Assembly: GCA_903871875.1 (NCBI GenBank)
Contig: CAIQIR010000149.1
Coordinates: forward strand, 20,668 to 84,667
Direction: 5' to 3'
DNA from: an uncultured Schlesneria sp.
GTDB lineage: Bacteria > Planctomycetota > Planctomycetia > Planctomycetales > Planctomycetaceae
Length of the DNA stretch: 64,000 nucleotides
The position numbers and the translations under genes are program-made. This document shows, in pieces, positions 28,371 through 38,002 of the stretch (positions are counted from its first letter, which is position 1; each line of letters opens with the position of its first letter). The notes beneath the pieces were generated by a model. It did not search any database. It saw only the letters and a list, made by a program, of their open reading frames with translations, and was not told the DNA's origin.

Positions 28371-30593
28371 ATGAGTCAGCCAATCACGACCGACAATACG
28401 GAAGCTGGCGAACTGCAGGCGACGCTCAGCCAGGATCCCGACGAGATTCAGCGGTCTATGGAACTAAGCGGACTGGCGGGTGACGCGCCCTCAGTTGTTC
28501 CCGGTTATCGCATTCTGAAACCGATCGGCGAAGGAAAATACGGTTCTGTCTGGCTGGCACGGGAACAAAATACGGGCAAGCACGTCGCAATCAAGTTTTA
28601 TACCCATCGCCGTGGCGTCGATTGGTCATTGCTGGGACGCGAAGTCGAAAAACTGGCGGTCCTGTACACGTCACGAAATATTGTCGGTTTACTCGCCGTA
28701 GGCTGGGACCACGATCCTCCCTACTACGTGATGGAGTATCTCGAAAACGGATCGCTGGCGGCGAAACTGTCAGCCGGTCCACTGCCGACAACCGAAGCCG
28801 TCCGCATCGCGACACGAATTTGCCAGGCCCTGGTTCACGCCCACGGCAGCGGAATTTTGCATTGCGATCTTAAACCGGCGAACATCTTGTTGGATCAGGA
28901 CTTCGAACCTCGACTTTGTGACTTCGGCCAGTCGCGTTTGGCCGACGAGCACAGTCATTCGCTGGGAACCCTGTTCTATATGGCTCCAGAACAGGCCGAC
29001 CTGAAAGCCGTTCCTGACGCTCGTTGGGATGTCTATGCACTCGGCGCGCTCATTTACAATATGTTAACCGGCGCACCTCCCTTCCGGACCAACGAGAACG
29101 AACAACGGCTGAGCGATGCCGGTTCGCTGGAAGACCGATTGACCCTCTATCGCCATATCGTCAGCGACGGCCCCAAGCCTTCAAAGCATCGCAGCGTTGC
29201 CCGCGTGGATCAGCAATTGGCCGAGATTGTCGATCGCTGTCTGGCCGCCGATCCTGCCAAGCGATTCCCCAATGCTCAAGCCGTGTACGACAAACTCCTG
29301 AGTCGTGAACGATTTCGGGCCAGGCGCCCTCTAATCGTGCTGGGATTGATCCTGCCGGTCCTGTTATTGCTTTTCATCGCCCCCTTGGCGATGGAAGCAA
29401 TGAACGATGCCGTCAATACCACGCAGGAAAACCTCACGCGACGCGCCCTTGAAAGCGATGTCCTCTCGGTCAATTTGCTCGCGGACAGCATCAATCGCGA
29501 ACTGGAAGATCGGCGACATGAGTTGGAAACGTTCGCCGCCGACAAATCCCTGAGAGAAGCGGTTGCCGAGTTTTCGACAAAACCGGTCCACGAAAGACTT
29601 CCTCTGGAACAGCAGCTCGATCAACTGAAGCGGGAAAATGATCAACGACTGAAGGAACTGGGCCGCGAACTCGACGCCAGTTGGTTTCTGCTCGATGCCT
29701 CCGGAATCCAACGCTGGCGATCTCCGGCCAGCCCCATTCCTGATCACAATTTCGCCTCGCGGGATTTCTTTCACGGCGGTGGATTCGACTATTCCGAAAA
29801 CGATATCCCGCCAGACAATCATGCGACTCGAAATTGGATGATTTCCATTCCCTTTTGGTCCACGACCACAGAATTGTACGTCGTGGCCTTGTCTGTTCCG
29901 ATCTTTGATCCACGGCAAGGCGAAGATGTGATCGGCCTGCTCTGTCGCACCTTGACCCTGGGTAGTCTGATCAAAGACTATCAACGAAATTGGCAAAAAA
30001 ACGAAACGGATGGAGTCGATCGAAAGTTGGCAATCATCGATGGCCGAGATCTGGACGGGAAATATTACTGGCAGTTGCTCGCCCACAGTTGGATGGACGA
30101 TTCCAAGCTCGGGCAGATTCCCGAAGCCGATTTCAAGAAACTCAGACTCGACGGGATCGTTGACGCGGATGTCGCGCATGATCTCGAACAGTTAATGCGA
30201 CAGAGCAAGAAGGGTGACGAGACCAATCCCCAAGAAGGTGAGTTCGATCGGACGCGACGGTATATCGATCCGGTATTTCAATTCGACCCCGACACGTACA
30301 AGGGCGAATGGCTCGCGGCGTTCAGTCGCGTCGGAAAGACCAAATGGGTCGCCGTCGTTCAGGAACGTAAAGATGCGGCGCTCAAGCCGGTGAAGGAGCT
30401 TCAATCGCGGATGCTGACTTCGGCATTCGGCGGAGTGCTGGTGGTCTTCAGTCTGGTGGCCGGATCCTGGTGGTTAATCATTACGCTGCTGAATGATCGA
30501 GCCCCTCGTTGGCTGAAGTTTTGGCGAGGTCACACGGCATCGACGGCCGCGACCATGATGTCCATGACAGGCAAAGGACCGGAGAGCAGCTGA
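28371..30593 (+). CDS. membrane Ser/Thr protein kinase with an extracytoplasmic sensor domain
   Basis: 740 aa. A cytoplasmic Hanks-type kinase (about 45-310) has the glycine loop GEGKYGSVWLAREQ, Lys near 73 (VAIKFY), HCDLKPANILL near 164 and CDFG. HRD is HCD, so the usual arginine is missing (non-RD type). Ala/Pro-Glu-like APEQ is present. Then a helix (LIVLGLILPVLLLLFIAPLA, about 320-344), a 340-residue outer domain resembling a Cache-like sensor, and a second helix (FGGVLVVFSLVAGSWWLIIT, about 683-707). The start at ATG 28371 has GGTGGA upstream; GTG at 28359 is an alternative. The outer domain likely senses an external ligand. It is followed by the 189-aa protein and an SNF2 helicase. Confidence 0.9.
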   Translation: MSQPITTDNTEAGELQATLSQDPDEIQRSMELSGLAGDAPSVVPGYRILKPIGEGKYGSVWLAREQNTGKHVAIKFYTHRRGVDWSLLGREVEKLAVLYTSRNIVGLLAVGWDHDPPYYVMEYLENGSLAAKLSAGPLPTTEAVRIATRICQALVHAHGSGILHCDLKPANILLDQDFEPRLCDFGQSRLADEHSHSLGTLFYMAPEQADLKAVPDARWDVYALGALIYNMLTGAPPFRTNENEQRLSDAGSLEDRLTLYRHIVSDGPKPSKHRSVARVDQQLAEIVDRCLAADPAKRFPNAQAVYDKLLSRERFRARRPLIVLGLILPVLLLLFIAPLAMEAMNDAVNTTQENLTRRALESDVLSVNLLADSINRELEDRRHELETFAADKSLREAVAEFSTKPVHERLPLEQQLDQLKRENDQRLKELGRELDASWFLLDASGIQRWRSPASPIPDHNFASRDFFHGGGFDYSENDIPPDNHATRNWMISIPFWSTTTELYVVALSVPIFDPRQGEDVIGLLCRTLTLGSLIKDYQRNWQKNETDGVDRKLAIIDGRDLDGKYYWQLLAHSWMDDSKLGQIPEADFKKLRLDGIVDADVAHDLEQLMRQSKKGDETNPQEGEFDRTRRYIDPVFQFDPDTYKGEWLAAFSRVGKTKWVAVVQERKDAALKPVKELQSRMLTSAFGGVLVVFSLVAGSWWLIITLLNDRAPRWLKFWRGHTASTAATMMSMTGKGPESS

Positions 30594-30801
30594 GCAGAAG
30601 ACTTGAGCTATTTTCCGGCCACCCTTCGACTCCTATTCAGACTGCGCGATCGTTCCCGTCCAACGATTTGAAGAGATCGATCGTGTTCCTCAAGTCGGGC
30701 GGCTTAACCGACGATCAAAGTGTCAGACACCAGGGATGATCAGGTTGCTGGGCACGTCGCTTCGTGCCGCAACAAACTTTGAAAACGCCAAGGGACACTG
30801 C

Positions 30802-31371
30802 ATGTCGCATGGGAATCACGACCAGTTTCGGTTGGGCTTCCTGACGGCGGTTGAGGACGCGGAACGAGGATTTGTCGGCGGCCTGCTGATTACCAATCGC
30901 TTTGGTCGGCCGCTCGAATTCCAATGCACGGCGCCCGTAAAACCGAACCGAACACAACAGATTCTGTACGGACCGACCTTAAAGCCCTACGTATTGGGGG
31001 AATTGATCGGCCGCACGTTGCTCGAAAAAGTCGGCGTCAAGCCGCACATCGTGCTGGTGGAATCACCTGACCTGCTCGAACTGAGAAATGCAACTTCGAC
31101 ACTCGTGGCCAGCCTGATTCCCGCCGAAAGCGGTTCCAGCAAGCGGAAATCGCCTGACGCGGAAAACCAGAAACTTGAGCAAATTTTACCCAATCGTTTG
31201 AAACTTGGTAACGAGACGATTGAGCTCAGTGCTTCGCACCACGAAGACCGAAGCGAGATCGAGAAATTCGCGAAACTGGTTCCCGCCGATGCCGATCTTC
31301 GCGAACCGTTCGAGCGAATTCGCGAGGCACTGGCCGAAACGATCCGCTTGAGCATGGCGCGGCCCGCTTGA
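30802..31371 (+). CDS. 189-aa hypothetical protein upstream of an SNF2 helicase
   Basis: Not recognised. Mixed alpha/beta, no signal peptide or membrane segment. Motifs: [39 protein letters not shown] and [20 protein letters not shown], with a charged linker ([18 protein letters not shown]). ATG at 30802 has AAGGGA upstream; an earlier ATG at 30736 has no proper ribosome site. The gene ends 64 bp before the SNF2 helicase on the same strand, which suggests the two act together. Confidence 0.75.
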   Translation: MSHGNHDQFRLGFLTAVEDAERGFVGGLLITNRFGRPLEFQCTAPVKPNRTQQILYGPTLKPYVLGELIGRTLLEKVGVKPHIVLVESPDLLELRNATSTLVASLIPAESGSSKRKSPDAENQKLEQILPNRLKLGNETIELSASHHEDRSEIEKFAKLVPADADLREPFERIREALAETIRLSMARPA

Positions 31372-31435
31372 TCCTGATAAGTCGACAAGGCAACGAAGGA
31401 ATCGTTTGGGTCGATCGATAATCAAGGATGATGTC

Positions 31436-33409
31436 ATGGCCGACGTTCAGTCACATTCCGCCAAGGCCCAAACCGCCAGCGGACCGCTACAGGGTCCGCA
31501 CTGGTCGCCGTTACAGGCACTCGATGCGCTGGAATTGGGGCGCCATACTCAGGATTCATTGGAGGAATTGCTGGGAGAAGTGACCGTCTTCCCCATTCCA
31601 ATGACAATGCGCGCGGAAATTTTGTCATCAGGCCTGAACGTCGCCTTGCAACGTTGGCCGAAAATCTCCGTTGAACCACTCAATATGCCCAAATCTCCTG
31701 GGCTAATGCCAACGTGGAAACCAACTCGACAGAAGATCACCACCTTCGGGTTGCAGTTTCCCGAGGGAGCGTCCCTGATCGCCAAACAAGACGCGGACGC
31801 CAAGAAGGATCAGGCCGCGAATGCCCCGCCGTCCTCCGCCGCCCCGCCCATCGAAATCTTGCCGGACTACGAACCGCCGACAGTCGCCTCGTTGATCGAT
31901 GGCCTTAACGAAGAACCGAAGAAAAAACAGGTCACACGCATCAAACCACCAGACGATGCGCTGGCCATCGAAGATCGACTGTTTTACCTGCTGCAGCCCC
32001 CGCTCCAATCATGGCTGGCTGGGCAGGAATTGATCATGCCCTTCGAACCATTCCCGTATCAGTACGAGGGAATCGGTTGGCTGTTTTCTAAATCGTCAGC
32101 TCTCTTGGCGGACGAAATGGGGCTGGGCAAGACGATGCAAACCATCACAGCGGTTCGGCTGCTTGTCCGTAGCGGACAAGTGCGTCGTGTCTTGCTGGTG
32201 TGTCCGAAGCCCTTGCTTCCCAACTGGCAGCGCGAATTTAGCACGTGGGCCGAAGAACTTCCCTTTGTGGTCGTTGAAGGAGATGGTGAACGTCGAAAAC
32301 TGACGTGGACCATGCCCGGAGTTCCTGTCCTGATCGCCAACTATGAATCGTTAGTTCGCGACTTCGCGGCGTTTGGTGAGGGCGAATTCCCCAAGTTCGA
32401 TCTGATCATTCTGGATGAAGCCCAGCGAATCAAAAACCGAACGTCGCGTACGGCCGTGACCGCCCGCGCCCTTCCCCGCCGTCGCAGTTGGGCCTTAACC
32501 GGGACACCCATCGAGAATCGACCGGAAGAACTGGGAGCCCTCTACGAATTCCTCGAAGTCGTTCCTCCGAATGCCACCCCGGACTTGCGACAACTGCAAT
32601 CATTGGCCAAGCAGTTCATTCTACGGCGAACCAAAAATCTGGTGATGAAAGATATGCCACCGCGACTCGATCGCGATGCCTATCTCGAATTATTGCCGGC
32701 TCAACAATCCGCCTATGATATGGCCGAAAAAGAGGGGGTGATCCAACTCAATGAGTTGGGCGACTCGATTTCGGTCCAGCATGTCTTCGAACTGGTACTT
32801 CGTCTCAAGCAAATCACCAACTTTGACCCACTGACAGGTGAAAGCGCCAAACTGGATCGACTGGAAGCGGACATGGAAGAAATCGCGGCCAGTGGTGGCA
32901 AGGCGATTCTTTTCAGTCAATGGACCAAAGTCATCGACTGGCTCGCAAAACCGATGGCCAAATATGGCGCACTCGTCTATCACGGTGGCGTTCCGACAAA
33001 ACAACGCGAACCGATCCTTGCCAGATTCAAAGAAGATCCCGACGCTCATATCCTGCTGATGAGCTACGGCACCGGCGCCGTCGGACTGAATCTGCAGTTT
33101 GCCGGTTATGTGTTTTTGTTCGATCGTTGGTGGAATCCTGCCATCGAGGATCAGGCGATCAACCGTGCCCATCGGATCGGCTGCAAGAGCCAGGTCATCG
33201 TCACGCGATTCATCTCGAAAGATACGATCGAAGAGCGAATCGACAGAGTCCTCACAGAAAAACGGGAACTGTTCGCGGCGATTCTCGGCGATGGAGACGA
33301 CACGAATGTCTCCCTGAGTATGAACGCGGCAGAAATCTTCGGGCTGTTCGATCTGAAAGCACGCCACGGCAAGGGCACTCGCGCCATCGGACCAAAACCG
33401 GCTGCCTAG
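31436..33409 (+). CDS. SNF2-family DNA-dependent ATPase/helicase
   Basis: 657 aa. The N-terminal 200 residues are a Pro/Ala-rich linker and a small domain. Motor motifs: [14 protein letters not shown] (Walker A, about 226), Walker [13 protein letters not shown] (DEAQ, about 327), [20 protein letters not shown], then the helicase C lobe ([67 protein letters not shown]). Bacterial SNF2 proteins remodel protein-DNA or RNA polymerase complexes (RapA-like). ATG at 31436 has AAGGA 8 nt upstream; a TTG at 31406 is less likely. It is not part of a recognisable restriction or defence operon here. Confidence 0.92.
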   Translation: MADVQSHSAKAQTASGPLQGPHWSPLQALDALELGRHTQDSLEELLGEVTVFPIPMTMRAEILSSGLNVALQRWPKISVEPLNMPKSPGLMPTWKPTRQKITTFGLQFPEGASLIAKQDADAKKDQAANAPPSSAAPPIEILPDYEPPTVASLIDGLNEEPKKKQVTRIKPPDDALAIEDRLFYLLQPPLQSWLAGQELIMPFEPFPYQYEGIGWLFSKSSALLADEMGLGKTMQTITAVRLLVRSGQVRRVLLVCPKPLLPNWQREFSTWAEELPFVVVEGDGERRKLTWTMPGVPVLIANYESLVRDFAAFGEGEFPKFDLIILDEAQRIKNRTSRTAVTARALPRRRSWALTGTPIENRPEELGALYEFLEVVPPNATPDLRQLQSLAKQFILRRTKNLVMKDMPPRLDRDAYLELLPAQQSAYDMAEKEGVIQLNELGDSISVQHVFELVLRLKQITNFDPLTGESAKLDRLEADMEEIAASGGKAILFSQWTKVIDWLAKPMAKYGALVYHGGVPTKQREPILARFKEDPDAHILLMSYGTGAVGLNLQFAGYVFLFDRWWNPAIEDQAINRAHRIGCKSQVIVTRFISKDTIEERIDRVLTEKRELFAAILGDGDDTNVSLSMNAAEIFGLFDLKARHGKGTRAIGPKPAA

Positions 33410-33606
33410 CGATTTCTGTCGCAACCTGATCTTGGTTTTGTGCCACAACTTCGCAGTCTTCGCGGAAGCGGCGCAATTCTACTCTCTATGTCAACGAGAT
33501 GCGCACCGCTTGATCAAAAACGGTCAAGCAGTGGCCACTTCGGCGATCACCGTTTTCCTTTGCATTAAGCAGTCGTCCTGGTCTGCACTGAGGTCGGCCA
33601 TCGCTC

Positions 33607-33989
33607 TTATTTGGGATCGCCCGTTTTCGATTCAAATTGAGCTCGAAGTGCCAAATTGGTTTCGAGCACATTCACCAGATCGACACCGACCAGGCCACAC
33701 AAGTGGCTTCCGTGTGCTAACGCAAAATGCCTTCGATTTGTTGACGCACTTTGCTCACCTCAGTCGGCGTGATCTCGGCCCATTTTGCGGCCACACGATC
33801 GAATTGATACTGCGAGTTTTTCAGTGTGATGTGCGGATCCAAACCAGATGCCGAAGCCATCACCAGATCCGTAGCGACTGGCTCGAGGTTAGCGTCAACA
33901 TGGTCCTGCCACCAGATGTCAAAGACGATCGATTGGATGTCGCTACCGATATTGACGGGTTCTATTTTCTTTTCAGTGGATCTCGCCAA
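33607..33989 (-). pseudogene. kdpC: kdpC remnant (K+-transporting ATPase subunit C), frameshifted and 5'-truncated
   Basis: On the minus strand the segment 33989-33717 encodes a KdpC C-terminal half: IEPVNIGSDIQSIVFDIWWQ, VATDLVMASASGLDPHITL, then YQFDRVAAKWAEITPTEVSK. ATDLVxASxSGLDPHI is the KdpC signature. This frame stops at TAG (33717-33719). In another frame, the continuation GLVGVDLVNVLETNLALR runs to TAA at 33607-33609, a tail also seen in some planctomycete KdpC proteins. So a frameshift lies close to 33715. The membrane anchor and the N-terminal half are absent, and only about 660 bp separate it from the next gene, too little for kdpFAB. KdpC is needed for KdpFABC assembly, so this locus can no longer make that transporter. 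Confidence 0.8.
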
Positions 33990-34649
33990 GTGTTGGCCAC
34001 ATTGAGGCTCCGATCAGCAAACATGCCGTAAGCCGTACTAACCACTGGTGAACCAGATTTTCCAGTTTTTGAAGGTTTACATGGGTACTCCTGTCACCAC
34101 AAGAAGGTGCGACTCAGTTTGTTTCCAACGAAACATTTCAATGGCCGAATGGCAAAGCCCCTACCGAATTGACGCGGGGTGACATAACTCATTGGCGAAC
34201 AACCACAAACCAATTGTGAACGCGCAAATCAGCCACAGACCGCAGATTGCACTTCGCCTGACTAATCGTGCAAATTGCAATTAAAAGCCCCTGCAGCCCT
34301 GTGCTCGAAACGATCGAGAGAATCAAGAAACCGGCTCGAACACAGGGCATTCGGAACAGGAACGACCGAGTTAAAGTGTTCTGGCATGCAGAATGCCCGA
34401 TTCCTGGTAACGTCAACTCCCGTCGGGAAATTGACCTGTCCATAAGTGATCGGCTTTGAAGCCATCTCGGACATTGGGGTATGCTTTGAACTGACGACCA
34501 TCAGGTCGGTCTCGCGAAGCAGCCAAGATTCGATCGAGTGCGAATGAAATCAGGACGAGTGCGGAATTGAACTCCAACTCGTTTCAACTCGCCGCTGGCT
34601 CAAGTTCGGTTACCACGGCACTTTGCTGCCGTCGAGGAGAAGATGCCCG
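33990..34649. other. spacer between the kdpC remnant and the response-regulator gene
   Basis: 660 bp. This is where kdpB, kdpA and kdpF would be expected if the locus had the usual divergent order. Only short, non-homologous frames are present. Some of it may be degraded coding DNA, but I could not recognise a KdpB or KdpA segment. Confidence 0.4.
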
Positions 34650-35984
34650 GTGAATATCCTGCTGATTGATGACGATCCAAACCTGCGTAAATCGATCCGG
34701 CTCGCGCTGGAAACGATGAAACATCAAGTGACGGAGGCGCGTGACGGCACGCAAGCACAAGAACTCCTGGCCCACGGCCTGTACGACATCGCATTTCTCG
34801 ATCTGCGACTGGGCCAGGAAAAAGGTATGGACATCTTGTTGCAGCTTTTACGCTTGGCACCAGGCCTGGCTGTCGTCGTGATTACCGCCTATGCCACCAT
34901 CGATATTGCGGTCGAAGCGATGCGGCGTGGTGCTGTCGATTTCTTGCCCAAGCCGTTTACCCCTGACGAAATCCGGATCGCATTAGATCGCGTCACTCGC
35001 CTGCGGCGGTTGCAGTCCCACGTCGAAGACCTGGAAGAACGAGTCCGCACGGTCGTCCCTGAAGTTGATTTAGAGACCCAAGACCAAACGATGCGCCACG
35101 CTTTGGACATCGCATTCCGCGCGGCGCCGACACTAGCCACCATTCTCTTACGCGGAGAGAGTGGGACCGGTAAAGGAGTTCTCGCCCGGGCTATTCACGC
35201 TCGCAGTCAGAGGGCCGCCGAACCATTTGTCACCATCCATTGTCCAAGCCTTTCCGCCGAACTGCTCGAAAGCGAATTATTCGGTCACGTCCGCGGAGCC
35301 TTTACCGGTGCGGTTCAAGATACGTTTGGAAAGGTTAGTGCGGCCGAAGGTGGCACACTGTTCCTCGACGAGATTGGCGACTTGCCTTCGGCACTGCAAC
35401 CAAAACTACTGCGACTGCTGCAGGACAAACAGTACGAACGTGTGGGAGAAACTCGCACGCGTGCCTCTGACGTCCGCATCCTGGCAGCAACGAATCGTGA
35501 TTTGCTAGCCGCCGTGGCGGCGGGCACGTTCCGCGAAGATCTACTCTATCGATTGAACATGTTCGAAATCGTGCTGCCACCTCTGCGACAACGACAGAGT
35601 GACTTGGAATCGCTCGTCGATCACCTGGTGCGATTCTTTGCTCGACAAAACGGGAAGACGGTTTCCGGTTTCACGACGGAAGCAAAGACAGCGCTGTTGA
35701 GATATCCCTGGCCGGGAAATGTTCGCGAATTGCGGAATGCCATCGAACGCGGCGTGATCTTGGCATCGGAATCAGCGGTGGGCCTGGCGGATTTGCCTGC
35801 TCAAATTGGCGAAGCGTTTCCCCCTGTTTCCATGCAACTCGGTGGCGCCGTCACATTGGAACAGTTGGAGGCCGAACATATCCGACGGGTACTGAGCAAG
35901 ACGCCCGTTCTGGAAGATGCGGCAGCAATATTGGGCATCGATACCAGCACGCTGTATCGGAAACGAAAACGATACGGTTTGTAA
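34650..35984 (+). CDS. sigma-54-dependent response regulator (NtrC family) of a kdp-linked system
   Basis: 444 aa. Receiver domain with ILLIDDDPNLRKS and phospho-Asp in IAFLDLRLGQEKG (about residue 50); AAA+ domain with GESGTGKGVLARAIH, the sigma-54 loop RGAFTGAVQD and LDEIGDLPSAL; C-terminal Fis-type HTH (ILGIDTSTLYRKRKRYGL). GTG at 34650 follows GAGGAG 10 nt upstream; the frame also opens at TTG 34623, which lacks a ribosome site. It leads a three-gene unit with the histidine kinase (56 bp later) and the KdpD-like gene. In most bacteria the Kdp regulator is the OmpR-type KdpE; here an NtrC type occupies the position. Confidence 0.92.
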   Translation: MNILLIDDDPNLRKSIRLALETMKHQVTEARDGTQAQELLAHGLYDIAFLDLRLGQEKGMDILLQLLRLAPGLAVVVITAYATIDIAVEAMRRGAVDFLPKPFTPDEIRIALDRVTRLRRLQSHVEDLEERVRTVVPEVDLETQDQTMRHALDIAFRAAPTLATILLRGESGTGKGVLARAIHARSQRAAEPFVTIHCPSLSAELLESELFGHVRGAFTGAVQDTFGKVSAAEGGTLFLDEIGDLPSALQPKLLRLLQDKQYERVGETRTRASDVRILAATNRDLLAAVAAGTFREDLLYRLNMFEIVLPPLRQRQSDLESLVDHLVRFFARQNGKTVSGFTTEAKTALLRYPWPGNVRELRNAIERGVILASESAVGLADLPAQIGEAFPPVSMQLGGAVTLEQLEAEHIRRVLSKTPVLEDAAAILGIDTSTLYRKRKRYGL

Positions 35985-36040
35985 GCCGTAACACGAACGG
36001 CCGTCACTCCTGCCACGAACTACGGACAAGAATCCCCTTC

Positions 36041-38002
36041 ATGAACATGCCGATCACTCTGCGACAACGGATTCTGCTGACGCTGCTTCCCCTGCTGATC
36101 CTGTTGTGCATTCTGGGTAGCGCGGGCGTACTGCTGCTGCGACAACTGGGCGGCAGTATCGATGTCATCCTGCGCGAGAACTACCACAGCGTGATCGCGA
36201 TGCAGGATCTGAAAGAAGCCTTGGAACGAATCGATTCCTCGTTCCAATTCATATTGGTCGCCCAAGGGCTACAGAACGACGACGAACGAGACGCTTTAAC
36301 GCAGAATGCGGTCAAACAATTCGATGCCAACTGGGAAAACTATCAACATGCATTGGCAACCGAGCAAGCGAACGTGACGATTCATCCGACAGAAGATCAA
36401 CTGGTCGATCGTTTGACCGAACTCACACAAAGCTATCGTCAGCAGGGAAAAAGCTTCTTTCAACACGCGTCGGCCAGAAGTCTGAAGCATCAAGACTACT
36501 ATGGCAAAGACGGGCTCTACGACAAGTTCCTGCTCATCAAACAACATGCCGACGATATCCTGCAACTGAATCAGCAGGAGATGAAACAGGCCAGCCAAGC
36601 CGCCAGCCAGTCGGCAACGATGTCACTCATCTGGCTAAGTGTCGGATCCGCCGTCGCCGTGTTTCTCGCCGGACTTTCCGCCTGGCATACGATTCGTTCC
36701 ACGTTACGGCCAATCCAGGCTGTCACCCAGGCGGCACTGGGAATCAGCGCTGGCGATTTGGATCAAGTCGTTCCCGTGTTTTCACGCGATGAACTGGGCC
36801 AATTGGCCCAGGCATTCAACGTGATGGCTCACCATCTGCGGGATTACCGTCATTCACAATCGACTCACCTGCTTCGCGCGCAACGCACCAGCCAGGCGGC
36901 AATCGACTCCTTTCCCGACGCAGTGCTGATGATCGATTCCGTCGGCCGGATCGAAATGGCGAACCCTGCCGCACGACGGCTACTGGAACTCGCCCCACGA
37001 GAAAGAGATCTTCCGCCGTCTGGATTGTGGCAGCCACCGGAACAGTTGCGAGCACCGCTGAACGAAGCACTGCTGGGACAGCGAGACTATCTTCCCGAAG
37101 GATTCGACCAAATCATCGTCTTGGGCAAAGATGGGGCGGAACGCGCCCTGTTGCCTCGCATCCTCACGATCCGTGATCCCCAGGGTCAGGCACTGGGTGC
37201 GGCCGTACTGCTACAGGATGTGACGCGTCTACGTCTGCTCGATCAGATGAAAGGCGATCTTGTCGCCACCGCCAGTCATGAGCTGAAAACGCCGCTCACC
37301 AGCGTCCGACTGGCCGTCCACCTGCTGCTGGAAGAATCGACAGGACCACTCTCGCCAAAACAAACCGAACTACTGCTCGATGCGCGAGAGAACAGCGAAC
37401 GACTGCTGGGAATGATCAATAACCTGCTCGACCTCGCCCGTCTGGAACAAGGCTGGAGGCAGTTGGATGTCAGCGCCACATCGCCCATGGCGCTTTTACG
37501 CGAAGCGGCGGACAGCATTCAGGTCCGGGCACACGATAAGAAAGTCGACATCCAGATGAATGTGACGGATGGGCTGCCGCCCGTCGCCGCAGATAAAGGG
37601 CGGATTGGGCACGCCCTGCGAAATCTTCTCGATAACGCGCTCACCTACACAGACGCAGGGGGACGAATTTCCTTGGCCGCCAAACGGAGTGGAGAATTCA
37701 TCGAGTTTTCGGTCACTGACACAGGTCTCGGCATTGCCCCCGAATATGTACCCCGAATCTTCGACAAGTTCTTTCGAGTGCCTGGTCAAAGCCGAGGCAC
37801 GGGTACCGGCTTGGGATTGGCGATCGTTCATGAAATCGTGGTCGGACACGGCGGCACAATCGATTGCGAGAGCCAGCCCGGGGTCGGAACGACGTTTCAC
37901 ATCCGGATGCCGATTGCCGGCCCTGATATCGCCCCTCGTGATCATCAGGACGCCGCTATCGAATTGCCCGAATCGCTGAGTGGAGGACTGCGCCGTGAGT
38001 AA
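36041..38002 (+). CDS. membrane sensor histidine kinase (kdp-linked)
   Basis: 653 aa. An N-terminal helix (ILLTLLPLLILLCILGSAGV), a periplasmic helical sensor region, a second helix (LIWLSVGSAVAVFLAGLSAW, about 190-212), HAMP (RPIQAVTQAALGISAGDLDQ), a PAS-like domain (AAIDSFPDAVLMIDSVGRIE), HisKA (SHELKTPLTSVRLAV, His near 412), and HATPase_c (NLLDNALTY; GTGLGLAIVHEIV). It lacks the KdpD N-terminal domain, which is encoded separately by the next gene, overlapping it by 8 bp. Likely partner of the preceding sigma-54 regulator. No strong ribosome site is visible before ATG 36041. Confidence 0.92.
   Translation: MNMPITLRQRILLTLLPLLILLCILGSAGVLLLRQLGGSIDVILRENYHSVIAMQDLKEALERIDSSFQFILVAQGLQNDDERDALTQNAVKQFDANWENYQHALATEQANVTIHPTEDQLVDRLTELTQSYRQQGKSFFQHASARSLKHQDYYGKDGLYDKFLLIKQHADDILQLNQQEMKQASQAASQSATMSLIWLSVGSAVAVFLAGLSAWHTIRSTLRPIQAVTQAALGISAGDLDQVVPVFSRDELGQLAQAFNVMAHHLRDYRHSQSTHLLRAQRTSQAAIDSFPDAVLMIDSVGRIEMANPAARRLLELAPRERDLPPSGLWQPPEQLRAPLNEALLGQRDYLPEGFDQIIVLGKDGAERALLPRILTIRDPQGQALGAAVLLQDVTRLRLLDQMKGDLVATASHELKTPLTSVRLAVHLLLEESTGPLSPKQTELLLDARENSERLLGMINNLLDLARLEQGWRQLDVSATSPMALLREAADSIQVRAHDKKVDIQMNVTDGLPPVAADKGRIGHALRNLLDNALTYTDAGGRISLAAKRSGEFIEFSVTDTGLGIAPEYVPRIFDKFFRVPGQSRGTGTGLGLAIVHEIVVGHGGTIDCESQPGVGTTFHIRMPIAGPDIAPRDHQDAAIELPESLSGGLRRE

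Noticed and set aside
33410..33606. Spacer between the SNF2 gene and the kdpC remnant.
   Set aside because: Only short, biased frames; no terminator or RNA gene is convincing.
34189..34443. Minus-strand 84-codon frame in the spacer beside the kdpC remnant.
   Set aside because: Poor coding character and no KdpB or KdpA similarity.
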